In this document: in pieces, positions 10,522-21,960 of the stretch
How positions within the stretch are numbered: the stretch's first letter is position 1
Layout of the letters: each line of letters opens with the position of its first letter
NCBI RefSeq assembly: GCF_900496995.4
Contig: NW_024470328.1
Span: forward strand, 186,001 to 250,000
DNA: 64,000 nucleotides
Direction: 5' to 3'
Origin: Aquila chrysaetos chrysaetos
Taxonomy: Eukaryota > Chordata > Aves > Accipitriformes > Accipitridae
Made by a program: the position numbers and the translations under genes
The notes under the pieces: generated by a model
The model's database searches: none
What the model saw: the letters and a program-made list of their open reading frames with translations, nothing else
Told to the model about the DNA's origin: nothing

Positions 10522-10685
10522 AGAGGGGAAGGGAAAAAGAGTCTCAGCACAGCAGCACTGCCAGGGAGCACCAGCGCTTGGTCTTCCCAGAGCTGCTCTC
10601 TTTCCACTTCCACACTGTCCTTCTGAGCCCCTGGCTTGGTGTAAGGGCTGAGTGCTCTGGCAGCACAGTCACAGTCCTGCAGTGT
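10522..10685 (+). repeat. OR 3'-flank segment, homologous to 29520-29690
   Basis: The GCACAGCAGCACTGCCA, GAGCTGCTCTCTTTCC and GGCTGAGTGCTCT blocks are shared in order with the sequence after OR2. It ends abruptly at about 10685, where ERVL integrase sequence begins, marking a rearrangement breakpoint. Confidence 0.7.
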
Positions 10686-13356
10686 GCTGTGTCACCATAA
10701 GACTTGGTTTTCAAGGCTCACGGTAGTGTTCTAGGTGGTGGTATTGGGTACGGGACATGTTTCCAGCCATCCAGTGGTTGCTTCCACCATTGTAAGCACG
10801 TGGCGCTTGCCTTGGCGAGTTTGTGGGAGTGTGATCTAGTCAATCTGCCAGGCTTCCCCATATTTATATTTCAGCCATCGCCTTCCATACCACAGGGGCT
10901 TTAACCGTTTGGCTTGCTTAATTGCAGCACGTTTCACATTCATGGATAACCTGTGCAATAGTGTCCATGGTCAAGTCCACCCCTCGGTCACGAGCCCATC
11001 TATATGTTGTATCTCTTCCCTGATGGCCTGAAGCATCATGGGCCCATCAAGCCATAAATAGCTCACCTTTATGTTGCCAGTCCAGGTCCACCTGAGCCAC
11101 TTCAATCTTGGCAGCCTGATCCACCTGTTGGTTATTTTCATGTTCTTCAGTGGCCCGACTCTTGGGTGTGTGAGCAGCTACATGACGTACTTTTACAACC
11201 AGATTTTCTAGCCGGGACACAATATCTTGCCACAGTGCGGCAGCCCAAATAGGTTTACCTCTGCGCTGCCAGTTGCTCTGCTTCCATTGCTGTAACCACC
11301 CCCACAGGGCATTTGCCGCCATCCATGAGTCAGTATAGAGATAGACCACTGGCCACTTTTCTCTTTCAGCAATGTCTAACGCTAGCTGGATGGCTTTCAC
11401 CTCTGCAAACTGACTCGATTCACCTTCTCCTTCAGCAGTTTCTGCAACTTGTCATGTAGGACTCCATACAGCAGCCTTCCACCTCCGATGCTTTCCCACA
11501 ATGCGACCGGACCCATCAGTGAACAGAGCATATTGCCTCTCATTTTCTGGCAGTTTATTATACAGCGGGGCTTCTTCAGCACGCGTCACCTCCTCCTCTG
11601 GTGACATTCCAAAATCTTGGCCTTCTGGCCAGTCCATGATCACTTCTAAAATTCCTGGGTGACTGGGGTTTCCTATGCGAGCCCGTTGTGTGATCAGTGC
11701 AATCCACTTACTCCACGTGGCCTCAGTTGCGTGATGTGTAGAGGAGACCCTCCCTTTGAACACCCAGCCCAGCACTGGCAGTCGGGGTGCTAAGAGGAGC
11801 TGTGTTTCAGTACCAACCACTTCTGAGGCAGCTCGAACTCCTTCATGTGCTGCCAAGATCTCTTTTTCAGTTGGAGTATAGCGAGCCTCAGATCCTTGAT
11901 ATCCTCAACTCCAAAACCCCACGGGTCGACCTCGGGTCTCCCTGGGTGCTTTCTGCCAGAGGCTCCAGGTAGGGCCATTCTCCCCAGCTGCAGTATAGAG
12001 CACATTTTTAACATCTTGTCCTGCCCGGACTGTTCCAAGGGCTACTGCATGAACAATCTCCTGCTTAATTTGTTCAAAGGCTTGTTGTTGCTCAGGGCCC
12101 CATTTTAAATCATTCTTCTTCCGGGTCACTTGATAGAGAGGGCTTACAATCAGACTGTAATTTGGAATATGCATTCTCCAAAAACCCACAACACCTAAGA
12201 AAGCCTGTGTTTCCTTTTTATTAGTCAGTGGGGACATAGCTGCTATTTTGTTGATCACATCCATTGGGATCTGATGACGTCCATCTTGCCATTTTATTCC
12301 TAAAAACTGGATCCCCTGTGCAGGTCCCTTGACCTTACTTTCTTTTATGGCAAAACCGGCTTTCAGAAGGATTTGGATTATTTTCTTCCCTTTCTCAAAG
12401 ACTTCTTCTGCCGTGTTGCCCCATACGATGATGTCATCAATGTATTGCAGGTGTTCCGGAGCTTCACCTTTTTCCAGTGCAGTCTGGATTAGTCCATGGC
12501 AAATGGTGGGGCTGTGTTTCCACCCCTGGGGCAATTGATTCCAAGTGTAGTGGACACCCCTCCAAGTAAAGGCAAATTGTGGACGACACTCTGCTGCCAG
12601 AGAGATTGAGAAAAACACATTAGCAATATCAATTGTAGCATACCACTTGGCTGCCTTTGACTCTAGTTCGTATTGAAGTTCTAGCATATCTGGAACGGCA
12701 GCACTAGGCAGTGGCATAACTTCATTCAGGCCACGATAGTCAACTGTTAGTCTCCACTCCCCGTTAGACTTTCGCACTGGCCATATGGGACTATTAAAGG
12801 GTGAGTGAGTATTGCTGATCACTCCTTGGCTCTCCAGTTGGCGAATCAACTTGTGGATGGGAATCAGAGAGTCTCGGTTGGTGCGATATTGCCGCCAGTG
12901 CACTGTCGTGGTAGGAATTAGCACCTGTTGTTCTTCAACCCTCAGCAACCCCACAACCGAAGGGTCTCGAGGGAGACCAGGCAGGGTAGACAGTTGTTCA
13001 GTGCCCTCCGTCTCCAAGGCAGCTGTACCAAAAGCCCATCGATACCCCTTCGGGTCCTTAAAATACCCTCTCCTGAGATAGTCTATGCCAAGGATACACG
13101 GAGCCTCCGGACCAGTCACAATGGGGTGTTTCTGCCATTCATTCCCAGTTAGGCTTACTTCAGCTTCCAATGCAGTTAACTCTTGGGATCCCCCTGTCAC
13201 ACCAGAAATACAAATGGGTTCTGCCCCTTTATAACTTGATGGCATTAGAGTGCACTGTGCGCCGGTGTCTACTAGAGCCTTATACTCCTGTGGGTCTAAC
13301 GTGCCAGGCCATCGAATCCACACGGTCCAGTAGACCCGGTTATCCCTTTCCTCCAC
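10686..13356 (-). pseudogene. pol: Element B pol: protease-RT-RNase H-integrase, three TGA stops
   Basis: This is the ERVL polyprotein frame. It begins with an aspartic protease (LVDTGAQCTLM), followed by reverse transcriptase with QYIDDIIVWG and its connection region, open for 483 codons to a TGA at 11905-11907. The same frame continues after that stop. RNase H (ALFTDGSG and YLYTDSW) follows with a TGA at 11452-11454, then a zinc-binding integrase N-terminus after a TGA at 11047-11049. The integrase core is cut at about 10686. No frameshift is needed between these parts, so decay is modest. The 11452 stop is also present in element E. The gag frame precedes pol in the same phase, separated by one TAG. 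Confidence 0.85.
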
Positions 13357-13377
13357 CTGGCTGGAGGCAGGGCCCCT

Positions 13378-14731
13378 CTAATTCTGGCCAGAGTATCCGG
13401 TATTCACTTCTCGTAAAATTGGCTCAGAAGTCCCTTCAAGAGGATCAGAAATAAGATCAGCCCTTCCACTATCTTTGAAAACTGGAGCTGCATTTTTCCT
13501 AGTAGAATCCCCTTTTGTGGTGTTTTTTCCTCGCAGCTCACGTACCCGTGCATTTAGGGCTGAGGTAGGTTTTCCATCCCATTTCCTCATGTCCTCTCCA
13601 TGATCACATAGGTAAAACCACAGGGCACCTCGCGGTGTGTACCTTCTATATTCTCTCTCTTGGGCAGAGGAGCGCTCACTCCTAATAGCTGAGACATTGG
13701 TCCTTACAGGTGGGCAATACGACTCTTTGAATTGCTGGAAATCCTCGGACAGCTTCTCCACAGCTGAAATGCAGGCTTGTAGGGAGGAGGAGAGATTTTC
13801 TTCATATTGACGGAGTTGGCGAGCCACTTCATCCACTGTCGGTGCCTCTTCGTCTTTCCAGGTCATTATCGCCAGTGAGTTGGCATAGGACGATGGTGCG
13901 CTCCGTACAAATTTCCACCACATGGGTCGTGTGCATTGGACTTCGTCTGGATCTTTGGGTAATTGTGGGTTCTCCGGGTCATGATGAATCGTCTCTAGCG
14001 CAGCTAATTCCCTCAGATATTGGATATCTTTTTCCATGGTGGTCCACTTGCTTGATTGACATCTAACATCTTCCTTAAAGGGGTACCTTTCCTTCACACT
14101 TGACAGGGGTCACCCTCCAGAGGCTGAGGGCTTGTGTTCCTCTTCCAATTGCCTTGTCAATGCCACCTTCCCTGGCAAGCGATCCCAGCTGCTTGGCTTC
14201 CCTACCTTCTAATTCCAAGCTATTAGCCCCATTGTCCCAGCATCAGAGGAGCCAGGTGATAATATGCTCACCGATACGGCGGCCAAAATCTTTTCGCATA
14301 TCCCACAGCTCACTCAAGGATAGGGACCGGGTTATTACCTCTGGTTCTGCCTCTTCCTCCTGTTCCCGTGATTACCCTGGTTCATCTTCATCCTTTGCTA
14401 AGCGAGCTGATTTTTTTGTATATTTCTTTTTCTGTATGGGGGCAACTGATACTGGTGCAGGTTGATCCGCTGGTTCAGTTGCAGTATCGCTTGCCGGGTT
14501 TTGGATAACCGCAGCGTCTGTCACCAAGGTTTGGGTAGCTGCTGTGCTCGTTGCCGCGGCTGGAGGGGCTGCAGTGCCCGTTGCTGAGGTTTGGGTAGCC
14601 ACAGTTCTCATTGCCAGGGCTGGAGGGGTCACGGTGCCTGTCACCAAGGTCTGGGTGGCTGCAATGCTCGTCGCCGGGGCTGGAGGGGCCGCAGCGCCCA
14701 TTGCCAGGGTTTGGGTGACCGCAGTGCTCAT
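13378..14731 (-). pseudogene. gag: Element B gag
   Basis: The 5' part (14731-14372) starts with ATG and encodes four 20-residue Ala/Thr/Pro-rich repeats, then a basic stretch (QKKKYTKKSARL). Stops near 14390 and 14270 and a frameshift near 14097 break the middle. The 239-codon 3' frame (14097-13378) is capsid-like, helical and charged. It ends at TAG 13378-13380 and is followed in phase by pol. Homologous blocks occur in element E (38241-39522). No CCHC zinc knuckle was found, as is usual for some ERVL-type gag proteins. Confidence 0.65.
14500..14731 (-). repeat. In-frame 60-bp tandem repeat in element B gag
   Basis: Four imperfect copies each encode about 20 residues beginning TQTL or TQTS and rich in Ala, Thr and Pro. 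Element E has roughly one unit at the matching place (about 38380-38420), so the array expanded in B or contracted in E. Confidence 0.75.
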
Positions 14732-14741
14732 TGTTTTGTGG

Positions 14742-15347
14742 TTAGATCCAGAGACCTTCTCTTCCCCTTGAGGGTGCTGAGTTGTGTCGAACAGGGCTGG
14801 ATAGGCATGGGCCAGGCAGGGGCCAGGGCCCCAACCCCTTTTCCAAATATTTTACTAGTTCTTCTGGATTCTGCACTTGTTCAGGGGTGAATTTCCAAAA
14901 CACTGGAGGTGCCCACTTCTCTAGGTACTTGCCCATACTACCCCACACACCCTGCCATGCATAATTATCCAGCCTCGGGGCAGACCTCTGGGTGATCTTC
15001 TTGAATAGTTGTTTAACCTTAAACAAGAGCTGAACCACATTCAGGAGCATGCTAATTCCCAGCAGTAGGGCTAGGACCGTGCTGGTATCAACATCCCAAG
15101 AGTATTCAAATTTTACAAAATTCCCAAACACCATTGTAACTGGACTGAAGGAAAAAGGAGAGGGGAAGAAAGGTATTCCACTCATAGACTGGTTTTCCAA
15201 GGAGGAAAGGTAAATGGTATAATTATTAATAGTTTCCCACAGATGGCTCCCGCAGTATAAAGCTGACAATGCTGAGTGCAAGTACTGGATTAATCCCACA
15301 ACCGATGACTTTATCATACCGTAAACCAGTGTTATACAATACATCAA
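14742..15347 (-). pseudogene. Element B leader ORF with membrane segments, upstream of gag
   Basis: An open frame of 201 codons lies between the primer site and gag, ending at 14742-14744 just before the gag ATG. It has a hydrophobic segment (VLALLLGISMLLNVV) followed by basic residues (KVKQLFKKITQR), and a C-terminal half rich in Trp, Pro and Gly. A related, more broken version occurs at the same place in element E (37600-38240), which argues that it is a real part of this ERV family. Its function is unknown. It could encode a membrane-associated gag leader or be a captured sequence. No established retroviral protein was recognised. Confidence 0.5.
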
Positions 15348-15571
15348 AGCAAAAACCTTAATCCACCTCCCACGGATGATAAGCAGCAGAAGAGGGACTA
15401 CCTACAGCAAGCGAGGTGATACATAACAGAACTTTAAAAACCAGAGCAACAACTCTAAGAACACATAAATCAACATAATGACCAGGGACTATTAGACCAA
15501 TATAATGAATGCTTATAACAAATTTGTTTTAACGAGCTCTGGTCAGGTTTGTCATTATCTCAACCCTTCGG

Positions 15572-15597
15572 GCCCTACGTTGGGTGCCAAAATGGAC
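15572..15597 (-). promoter_or_regulatory. Element B primer-binding site
   Basis: On the minus strand TGGCACCCAACGTAGGGC (15589-15572) lies eight bases inside the LTR. It differs at two places from the tRNA-Lys1,2 site seen at 111-128, so a Lys primer is likely. Confidence 0.7.
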
Positions 15598-16177
15598 TGT
15601 CGTGGTTTAACCCCAGCCAGCAACTAAACACCACGCAGCTGCTCACTCACTCCCCCCCCCACCCAGTGGGATGGGGGAGAAAATTGGGAAAAAGAAGCAA
15701 AACCCACGGGTTGAGATAGGAACAGTTTAACAGAACAGAGAAGAAGAAACTAATAATGATAATGATAACACTAATAAATTGCAACAGCAATAATGAAAGG
15801 ATTGGAATGTACAAATGATGTGCAATGCAATTGCTCACCACCCGGGGATCAGCACCCAGCTAGTCTCCAGAGCGGCGATTCCCCGCCCCCACTTCCCAGT
15901 TCCTATACTAGATGGGACGTCCCATGGTATGGAATACCCTGTTGGCCAGTTTGGGTCAGCTGCCCTGGCTGTGTCCTGTGCCAACTTCTTGTGCCCCTCC
16001 AGCTTTCTCGCTGGCTGGGCATGAGAAGGTGAAAAATCCTTGACATTAGTCTAAACACTACTAGCAACAACTGAAAACATCAGTGTTATCAACATTCTTC
16101 ACATACTGAACTCAAAACATAGCACCGTACCAGCTACTAGGAAGACAGTTAACTCTATCCCAGCTGAAACTAGGACA
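15598..16177 (-). repeat. Element B 5' LTR
   Basis: A 580-bp LTR, TGTCCTAGTTTCAGC... to ...AACCACGACA on the minus strand. The right edge abuts a CR1 tail (CCTTTAAAGGACCC), so the provirus, or a rearrangement, joined it inside a CR1 3' end. Confidence 0.9.
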
Positions 16178-16900
16178 CCTTTAAAGGACCCTTCCAACAC
16201 AAACTATTCAAAGATTCTATGATTCCATAATTCGATGGTAAAATGGGGCCAGTCAGTGCACTTGTCTGGCTGAGCCCTGTGCCTGATCACTGCAGTCTGT
16301 CCTGTCTTCTTCTATCTTCGTATTAAATATTTTGTTTAATATCTCTGAGTATGCTCACTCTGTCACATGTGTGTGCGTGTGTGATGCAAGGACCAAGCGC
16401 CAGCTGCCAGTGAGACCCGTGAGTGTGAGAGTGAAAACTGGTGCCAGGTACTGGGGTCAGACCGGGGCTGTGGGGGCCCCTGCCCTGTGGTGTCAGCTAC
16501 TGGAGTGAGTGGCATCTCTTCAAGAATGCGAGTGCCCCATATAGCAGAGGGAAAAGCTGGTACCTCTGCTAGCAGGGACAGACTCATAATGAAGATGGGC
16601 ATATTTTGGATCAACAGGCTCCGGCACCCCTGTTTTGTTGCCCTGTAGGTGCCCACAACTATCAGAAGTGACAGATAACAGGACAGGTATTTATTTATTT
16701 CTGCATAACGAGAAGACCAGCATTTTTCCTGGTGGTGTGAGCGAGCACTGGGAGGAGATAGGGCCGGTAAGGTCTCAACCAGGAGACGCAGCACATATTT
16801 ACTTGTCTCTTTAGGTAGCTGATAGTCAGAAGTAACCACACGTAATGACCAGCAAACCCACTAGCCACACTGAGCAACGGCAGCATTGAATGCATTGGAC
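16178..16900 (+). repeat. CR1 tail plus long repeat shared with 63423-64000
   Basis: From the CCTTTAAAGGACCC stretch through to at least about 16755 this region matches 63423-64000 with only a few scattered differences. The first about 50 bp is a CR1 3' end. The following about 650 bp is not standard CR1 and includes TATTAAATATTTTGTTTAA and a GT-rich TGTGTGTGCGTGTGTGATG stretch. Its identity is unknown. Confidence 0.75.
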
Positions 16901-17289
16901 TCATTGCCTGTCCTCAGTTCGTGGGACATCAACATTACAATAGCAGATCCATGGATACTTTGTAAGGCTGTCACGTTCCTCTGTAAACTCATCCTCTCTT
17001 TGTTATGTGTCCCAGTAATTCAAGCTACCACGCTGTGTTTCCCAATCGCCATTCACTTCCAAAACCATCCAGCAGTCCACGTCACATGCCTCAAAGTAAA
17101 ACAGAGCTCTATTTTAGTCCTCTGTCTATGAAGGTGCGAGGAAAATTTATTTCTATGAGACACAAGCTGGGAATCAAAGGCTGGTGGTAAAAATCTGGTT
17201 TAGGTTTTGAAGTCAGTGGGAGGTTTGCCTGAGTTTCAGTGAAGCCAAAGTGCCACGGCCTTTGTTCCCGTGATGATACAGACTCCTGT
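16901..17289. other. Non-coding stretch, nothing recognised
   Basis: No gene or repeat partner was seen. It ends with the CTGT target site of element D. Confidence 0.5.
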
Positions 17290-18056
17290 TGTTACCGAAA
17301 AGCTCGGAATGAAGAACTTATCAACACCAATTTAGTGTAGATAAGCAGACACTTCTTTATTGACGGCCGGGTGCGCGGGCGAGTCCTCTCACGAACCACG
17401 CACCCCTGTCTTCAAAACAATACACCTTATATTAAGACTTATCGATACATATTCATTAGATTTCCAAGAAAAGTTATACATATTCATTAGATTTTTGGGA
17501 AATCATTAGCATATGTGAATATCTTTTACGCAGGCGTAGTGAAGGTCTCTCCGAGGCGTGGTAAGTCTTGGAGGTGGGTAGCTTTTGACCAGGAGGTGTG
17601 TTTTGGTATTATAATGAAGCAAAGTTCGTCTAGAGTTTATGATTTCTTCATCGATGTTATGGCAACAGGTGCAATCCATCCTTTTTGACAGTAGCTATGC
17701 AGTTATCTCTAACGGCTCTAGCCAGGGACCTTCCAGGAGCTTTGTACTGCACATTCTATCTTTGGGGATCGGCCGCTGCGTTCCAAACAGGCCGTTGTCA
17801 GGTAACGTACTGACAACTCTTACACCACCCCGTTGTCAGGTATTTCTTTATCTTGTTATTTAAGTTCTAAATGTTTCTACTAGATGATTTTAGTCAATTT
17901 CTCCGGCCTTGATACGGGGCTATACAGGGGATTTTACAGCAGACACTGGTTGGTGGTTAAATATATAAAATACAACATACATATGATTTTGCTAAAATAT
18001 TAAAACTAAATATGATTAATTCTAACTAATAACAAATTAATGACAAATCAGTAACA
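17290..18056 (-). repeat. Element D 3' LTR
   Basis: A 767-bp LTR. On the minus strand it begins TGTTACTGATTTG and ends GCTTTTCGGTAACA. The middle of its U3 (about 17535-17830) also occurs in the LTR of element F. Confidence 0.95.
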
Positions 18057-18068
18057 TTTCCCCCCTTT
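18057..18068 (-). promoter_or_regulatory. Element D polypurine tract
   Basis: AAAGGGGGGAAA on the minus strand immediately precedes the 3' LTR, the standard priming site for plus-strand DNA. Confidence 0.9.
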
Positions 18069-18639
18069 GAAAGTGTTGAAAATTATTTCAATACTTTCAC
18101 ATCATCTATCTAATATTTATTTATTATTATTCTGAGAGTCAATATTTGTTTCGGCATATACTGGTGGTGGACTGTATTCTGGTGAAACAATTGGAACCTT
18201 TCTCATGATCATGCAATTTACTGTAATTCTATTGGTAAATTGTTTCTTCAGACATTTTTTTCAGGAATGCTAATCAATTGTTTTGTTTCTACTTGTCTTT
18301 TTGTTCCTGATTATCAAATCAGTCCAGGTTTCTATTATCATTATCTGCTGAACTAATATAAAAAGAACAAACACAAAGAGATATGAAAAATTAGACATGT
18401 TTCAGAGTCAGTTTTAAAGTTTTTGGATCCCGGCTAATTTTTCATTGAGTAGGTGTTTTCTTCACTTGAATGTAGTATATCCAAACATCTGATTTTGTAA
18501 TTCTAATAGCTGTAAAGGTGGTTAACAGTATCTGGAAGGTTCTTTTTCAATGTTCCTGCAGGGTTCGGAAGTCCACGTTTTCACATAGACATAGTCTCCT
18601 GGTTGTAAGTTATGCACCGGAACTTCCAGGGGATAATGG

Positions 18640-20222
18640 TCTATTCTACACCACTGCTCTCCGAATTGCAGTCAAAGTTTTTCCTAAGGAAAGCAAATAG
18701 TTATACACATCTTGTTTTCCTTTTACCTGCATGTTCGGGTTTGGTTCTGGAGATTCATAAGGTTTCCCATACAATAATTCATAAGGACTGACTGAGGTTC
18801 CACTCTTTGGCTGTATTCTGATTCGTAATAATGTCAATGGAAGTGTTTGAGGTCATTTTAAATTAGTCTCTTGACAAATTTTGCTTATTTGTCTTTTAAA
18901 GGTTTGATTCATTCTTTCTACTTTCCCACTGGATTGTGGCCTCCATGGGGTATGTAAATCCCATGTGATACCCAGAATTTTGTTAACATTTGGACCACTT
19001 CTGCAACAAAGTGTGGACCTCTGTCAGAAGAAATTCTAATAGGAACTTTAAACCTTGGAATTATTTTTCGTAGTAACCATTTTACTACTTCTTTTGTTCG
19101 TGTGGAACGACAGGGAAAAGTTTCTGGCCATCCTGTAAAAGTATCAACCCTCACCAGGATGTACTGATACCCATTCTGTCTAGGTAGTTCTGAAAAATCT
19201 ACTTGCCAATAATCTCCAGGCTCTGTACCAGATTTTATTCGACCCATTTGAAGCTTTTTCTTGATTATTGGATTATTTTTCAAACATACTTCACATTTTG
19301 CAGTTATTATTTTAGCTATTCTTAACATTCTGAGTGATACCACTTGTTTTTGTAAGGAAGTTACTAAGGCCTTTGTTCTCCAGTGACACTCCTGATGCTT
19401 TGTTTGAATTATTTCTCTCATCAAAAAGGGTGGAACTACTATCTGTCTTTTAGGTGTTACCCACCATCTGGCTAGGTTTTTTTTAGCATTTAATAATTGA
19501 CCTAGCTTATCATCTTCTTCTGAGTATTTTGGTTCTTCCCTAGGGAGAGTTACTGTTTTGGAGGGAATTAATGTTATTTGCAATGTTCGTTCTTTTGTTA
19601 TCTTTCTTGTTGTTTGGTCGGCTAAATTATTTCCAGTGATTTCCTTTGTGTTTCTAATTTGATGTGTTTTACAGTGTATGATTGTTACCTGATCTGGTTT
19701 CTGAACTGTTTGTAATAATTGTAAAATTTCATCTTGGTGTTTAATATTTGATCCTTGGGAGGACAATAATCTTTTTTCTTTCCACAATGCTGCATGGACA
19801 TGTACCACTTCAAAAGTATACTTTGAATTTGTCCAAATATTTACTTTCTTTTCCTCGCTTAGTTCTAAAGCTCGAATCAAAGCAATAAGTTCCGCTTTCT
19901 GAGCTGAGGTGGTACTTGGCAATGCTTCTGTTTCTATAACTGTGGTGTCTGTTGTTACCGCATATCCAGTGTATCGAACTCCTTGTTCTATAAAGCTGTT
20001 ACTATCTGTATACAGGTCCTAGTCCGGTCGCTCCAATGGTACATCCTTTAAATCTTCACGACTGGAATAAACATACTCAATAGCAGCCAGGCAATCATGT
20101 TCCAATTGTCCTTCTTCCTGTATGGAACTTAAAAACATAGCTGGATTTGCCAGGTTAGTTGCTTTTAAAATTACATCATCTTGTTAATATTACTTGGTAC
20201 TTCATCATTCTGCTCGGAGATA
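18640..20222 (-). pseudogene. pol: Element D RNase H and integrase
   Basis: RNase H begins near 20020 (LYTDS; later TSAQKAELIAL) and runs into integrase with its HHCC zinc-binding part (CHWRTKAL...CEVCLKNN). The integrase core has two acidic residues visible (WQVDFSE and SSDRGPHF). A frameshift at about 18960 precedes the catalytic Glu region, which continues in another frame to about 18650. In-frame stops lie at 20019-20021 (TAG) and 18853-18855 (TGA), each where a Trp codon would fit. The second RNase H Asp position reads Asn (WTNSKY). Order and motifs match gammaretroviral pol. Confidence 0.85.
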
Positions 20223-20223
20223 G

Positions 20224-21960
20224 CTAGTGTCCCTCCTTTTGTTCTAGAACAGTTTTCACCATGTGTGGGACATAGACTGTTATTGTTTTTCCCAAAGTCA
20301 ATTTCCGAGGTTCTTGTATGATCATCACTGTTGCAGCCACTGCTCTAAGACAATTTGGCCACCCTTTACTCACAGTGTCCAGTTGTTTGGAGAAGTAGCC
20401 GACTGGTCGTTTCCAGCTCCCCATCTTCTGGGTTAACACACCAAGTGCCAGGTGTTGTCTTTTATGAACGAACAGCTGAAAACCTTTAGTTAAATCAGGG
20501 AGGCCTAAAGCAGGTGTAGACATTAAAACGCGTTTTAACTCTGTAAAGGCCCTTTGCTGTTTTGGACCCCACACAAAGGAAGAGTTCTTTTGGGCCTCAT
20601 ATAACGGTTTAGCTATTAGACCGTAGTTCATGATCTAAAGACGACACCACCCTGCCATTCCCAAGAACGCTCTAAGTTCATGGATATTTTTCGGCTCAGG
20701 TATACTACAGATGGTTTCTTTGCGATCTTTTTCCAATTGTCTCTGCCCTTTCGAAATCTCAAAGCCCAGATATATCACAGTCTGACATGCTATTTGAGCT
20801 TTTTCCTGGATATCTTGTACCTATTTAGTCCCAGAAAATTCAAGACATCAATGGTTACCTGTATGTAGGTAGATCTTTCTTCTGTAGCAATCAATATGTC
20901 ATCCACATATTGTAGAAGTAAATGTTCAGGCCTTGGTTTGTCCTGTTTCCAGATTTCAAGCTCTTTTGTCAGTTGGTTTCCAAAAATTGTCAGGCTATTT
21001 TTAAATTCTTGGGTTAGTCTTGTCCATGTCAGCTACATCTTTTGCCCAGTTTCTGGATTTTCCCATTCGAAAGCAAACAACTTTCTGCTTTTCTTCTCTA
21101 AGGGTATGCAAAAGAAAGCATTTTTTTTTTTTAGATCAAGCACTGTAAACCACTGATGAGTCTCCTTTAACGCTGTTAACAATGTATAAGGATTTGTAAC
21201 CACAGGATATATGTCTTTGGCTATTTGATTCACTGCTCTCAAATCTTGCACTAACCTGTATTCTCCCGAGGGTTTTCTAACTGGTAAAATAGGAGTATTA
21301 TATTCAGATTCACATTCCTCCAAAATTTTATACTTCAAAAATTTGTCAATCAATTTCTTTAACTCTTGTTTAACTTCTGGTTTAATTGGGTATTGTTTAA
21401 TTTTTACTGTTCTTGCATCTTTTTTTTTTTTAGATCTCTTTTTTTTACAGGTGCTGTTAATTTTGATTTACCAGGAATATCTGTTTCTCACACTGTAGGG
21501 ATCACTGCAAAATCCACCTGTGGTGGAATTTCTTGCTCCTCCACTTTTTCTTGTATCATTAAGATTTCTCTTGTTTTTGACTTAGGTATCTTCAAAAAGA
21601 GTTCTCCTTCCTCAAAAACAATTTGTGCATTTAATTTAGATAACAAATCCCTTCCCAACAAGGGTATCGGGCATTCTGGTACATACAAAAATTTATGTGT
21701 AATTATTTTATTTCCAAATTTTAAATCTAGAGGTTGCAGGAAGGGTCTGTTTTTCTTTCTTTCCCTGTTGCTCCTACTATGTTTGCCGTTTTGTTCCAAT
21801 TTTTCCTTTACAAGTATTTAATACCGAAAATGTCGTTTCTGTATCTATTAAAAATGTGACTTCTTTTTCTCTCAGCTTAATTATAACCAGAGGCTCAGCT
21901 GGGTTCCCCTCCGGTCCCCTTCATTCATCCAAAACCATCATTCTGGCTACCTTCTTTTGA
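20224..21960 (-). pseudogene. pol: Element D protease and reverse transcriptase
   Basis: The protease active-site area reads IDTE near 21850, where family members have Asp-Thr-Gly. The protease C-terminus ([10 protein letters not shown]) is recognisable to 21488. Reverse transcriptase has QDLRAVNQ, a disrupted first catalytic motif with an expanded A run (LDLKKKNAFF, about 21115-21140) and an intact QYVDDIL at about 20898-20920. Stops are at 21488-21490 (TGA), 21033-21035 (TAG), 20635-20637 (TAG) and 20224-20226 (TAG), and a one-base frameshift lies near 20800. The protein cannot be functional. Confidence 0.85.

Larger units (their letters stand above)
10686..16177 (-). mobile_element. Element B: 3'-truncated ERVL-type provirus
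   Basis: Reading on the minus strand the order is 5' LTR (16177-15598), primer site, a hydrophobic leader ORF, gag with an Ala/Thr/Pro repeat, and pol (protease, reverse transcriptase, RNase H, start of integrase). It ends in the integrase core at about 10686, where it joins OR flank DNA. The 3' LTR is missing. The reverse transcriptase carries YIDDI and a GWKHSPTICH block typical of class III (ERVL) elements. Its nearest relative here is element E, on the opposite strand. Confidence 0.9.

Noticed and set aside
14544-14890. Plus-strand Ala/Val-rich repeat ORF
   Set aside because: It is the reverse-strand shadow of the element B gag repeat.
9938-16177. Treating the LTR at 9938-10521 as the 3' LTR of element B
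   Set aside because: OR flank DNA lies between it and the truncated integrase, and no polypurine tract precedes it.
18070-18640. Env gene of element D
   Set aside because: Only a short hydrophobic stretch is present among many stops; too little to call env.
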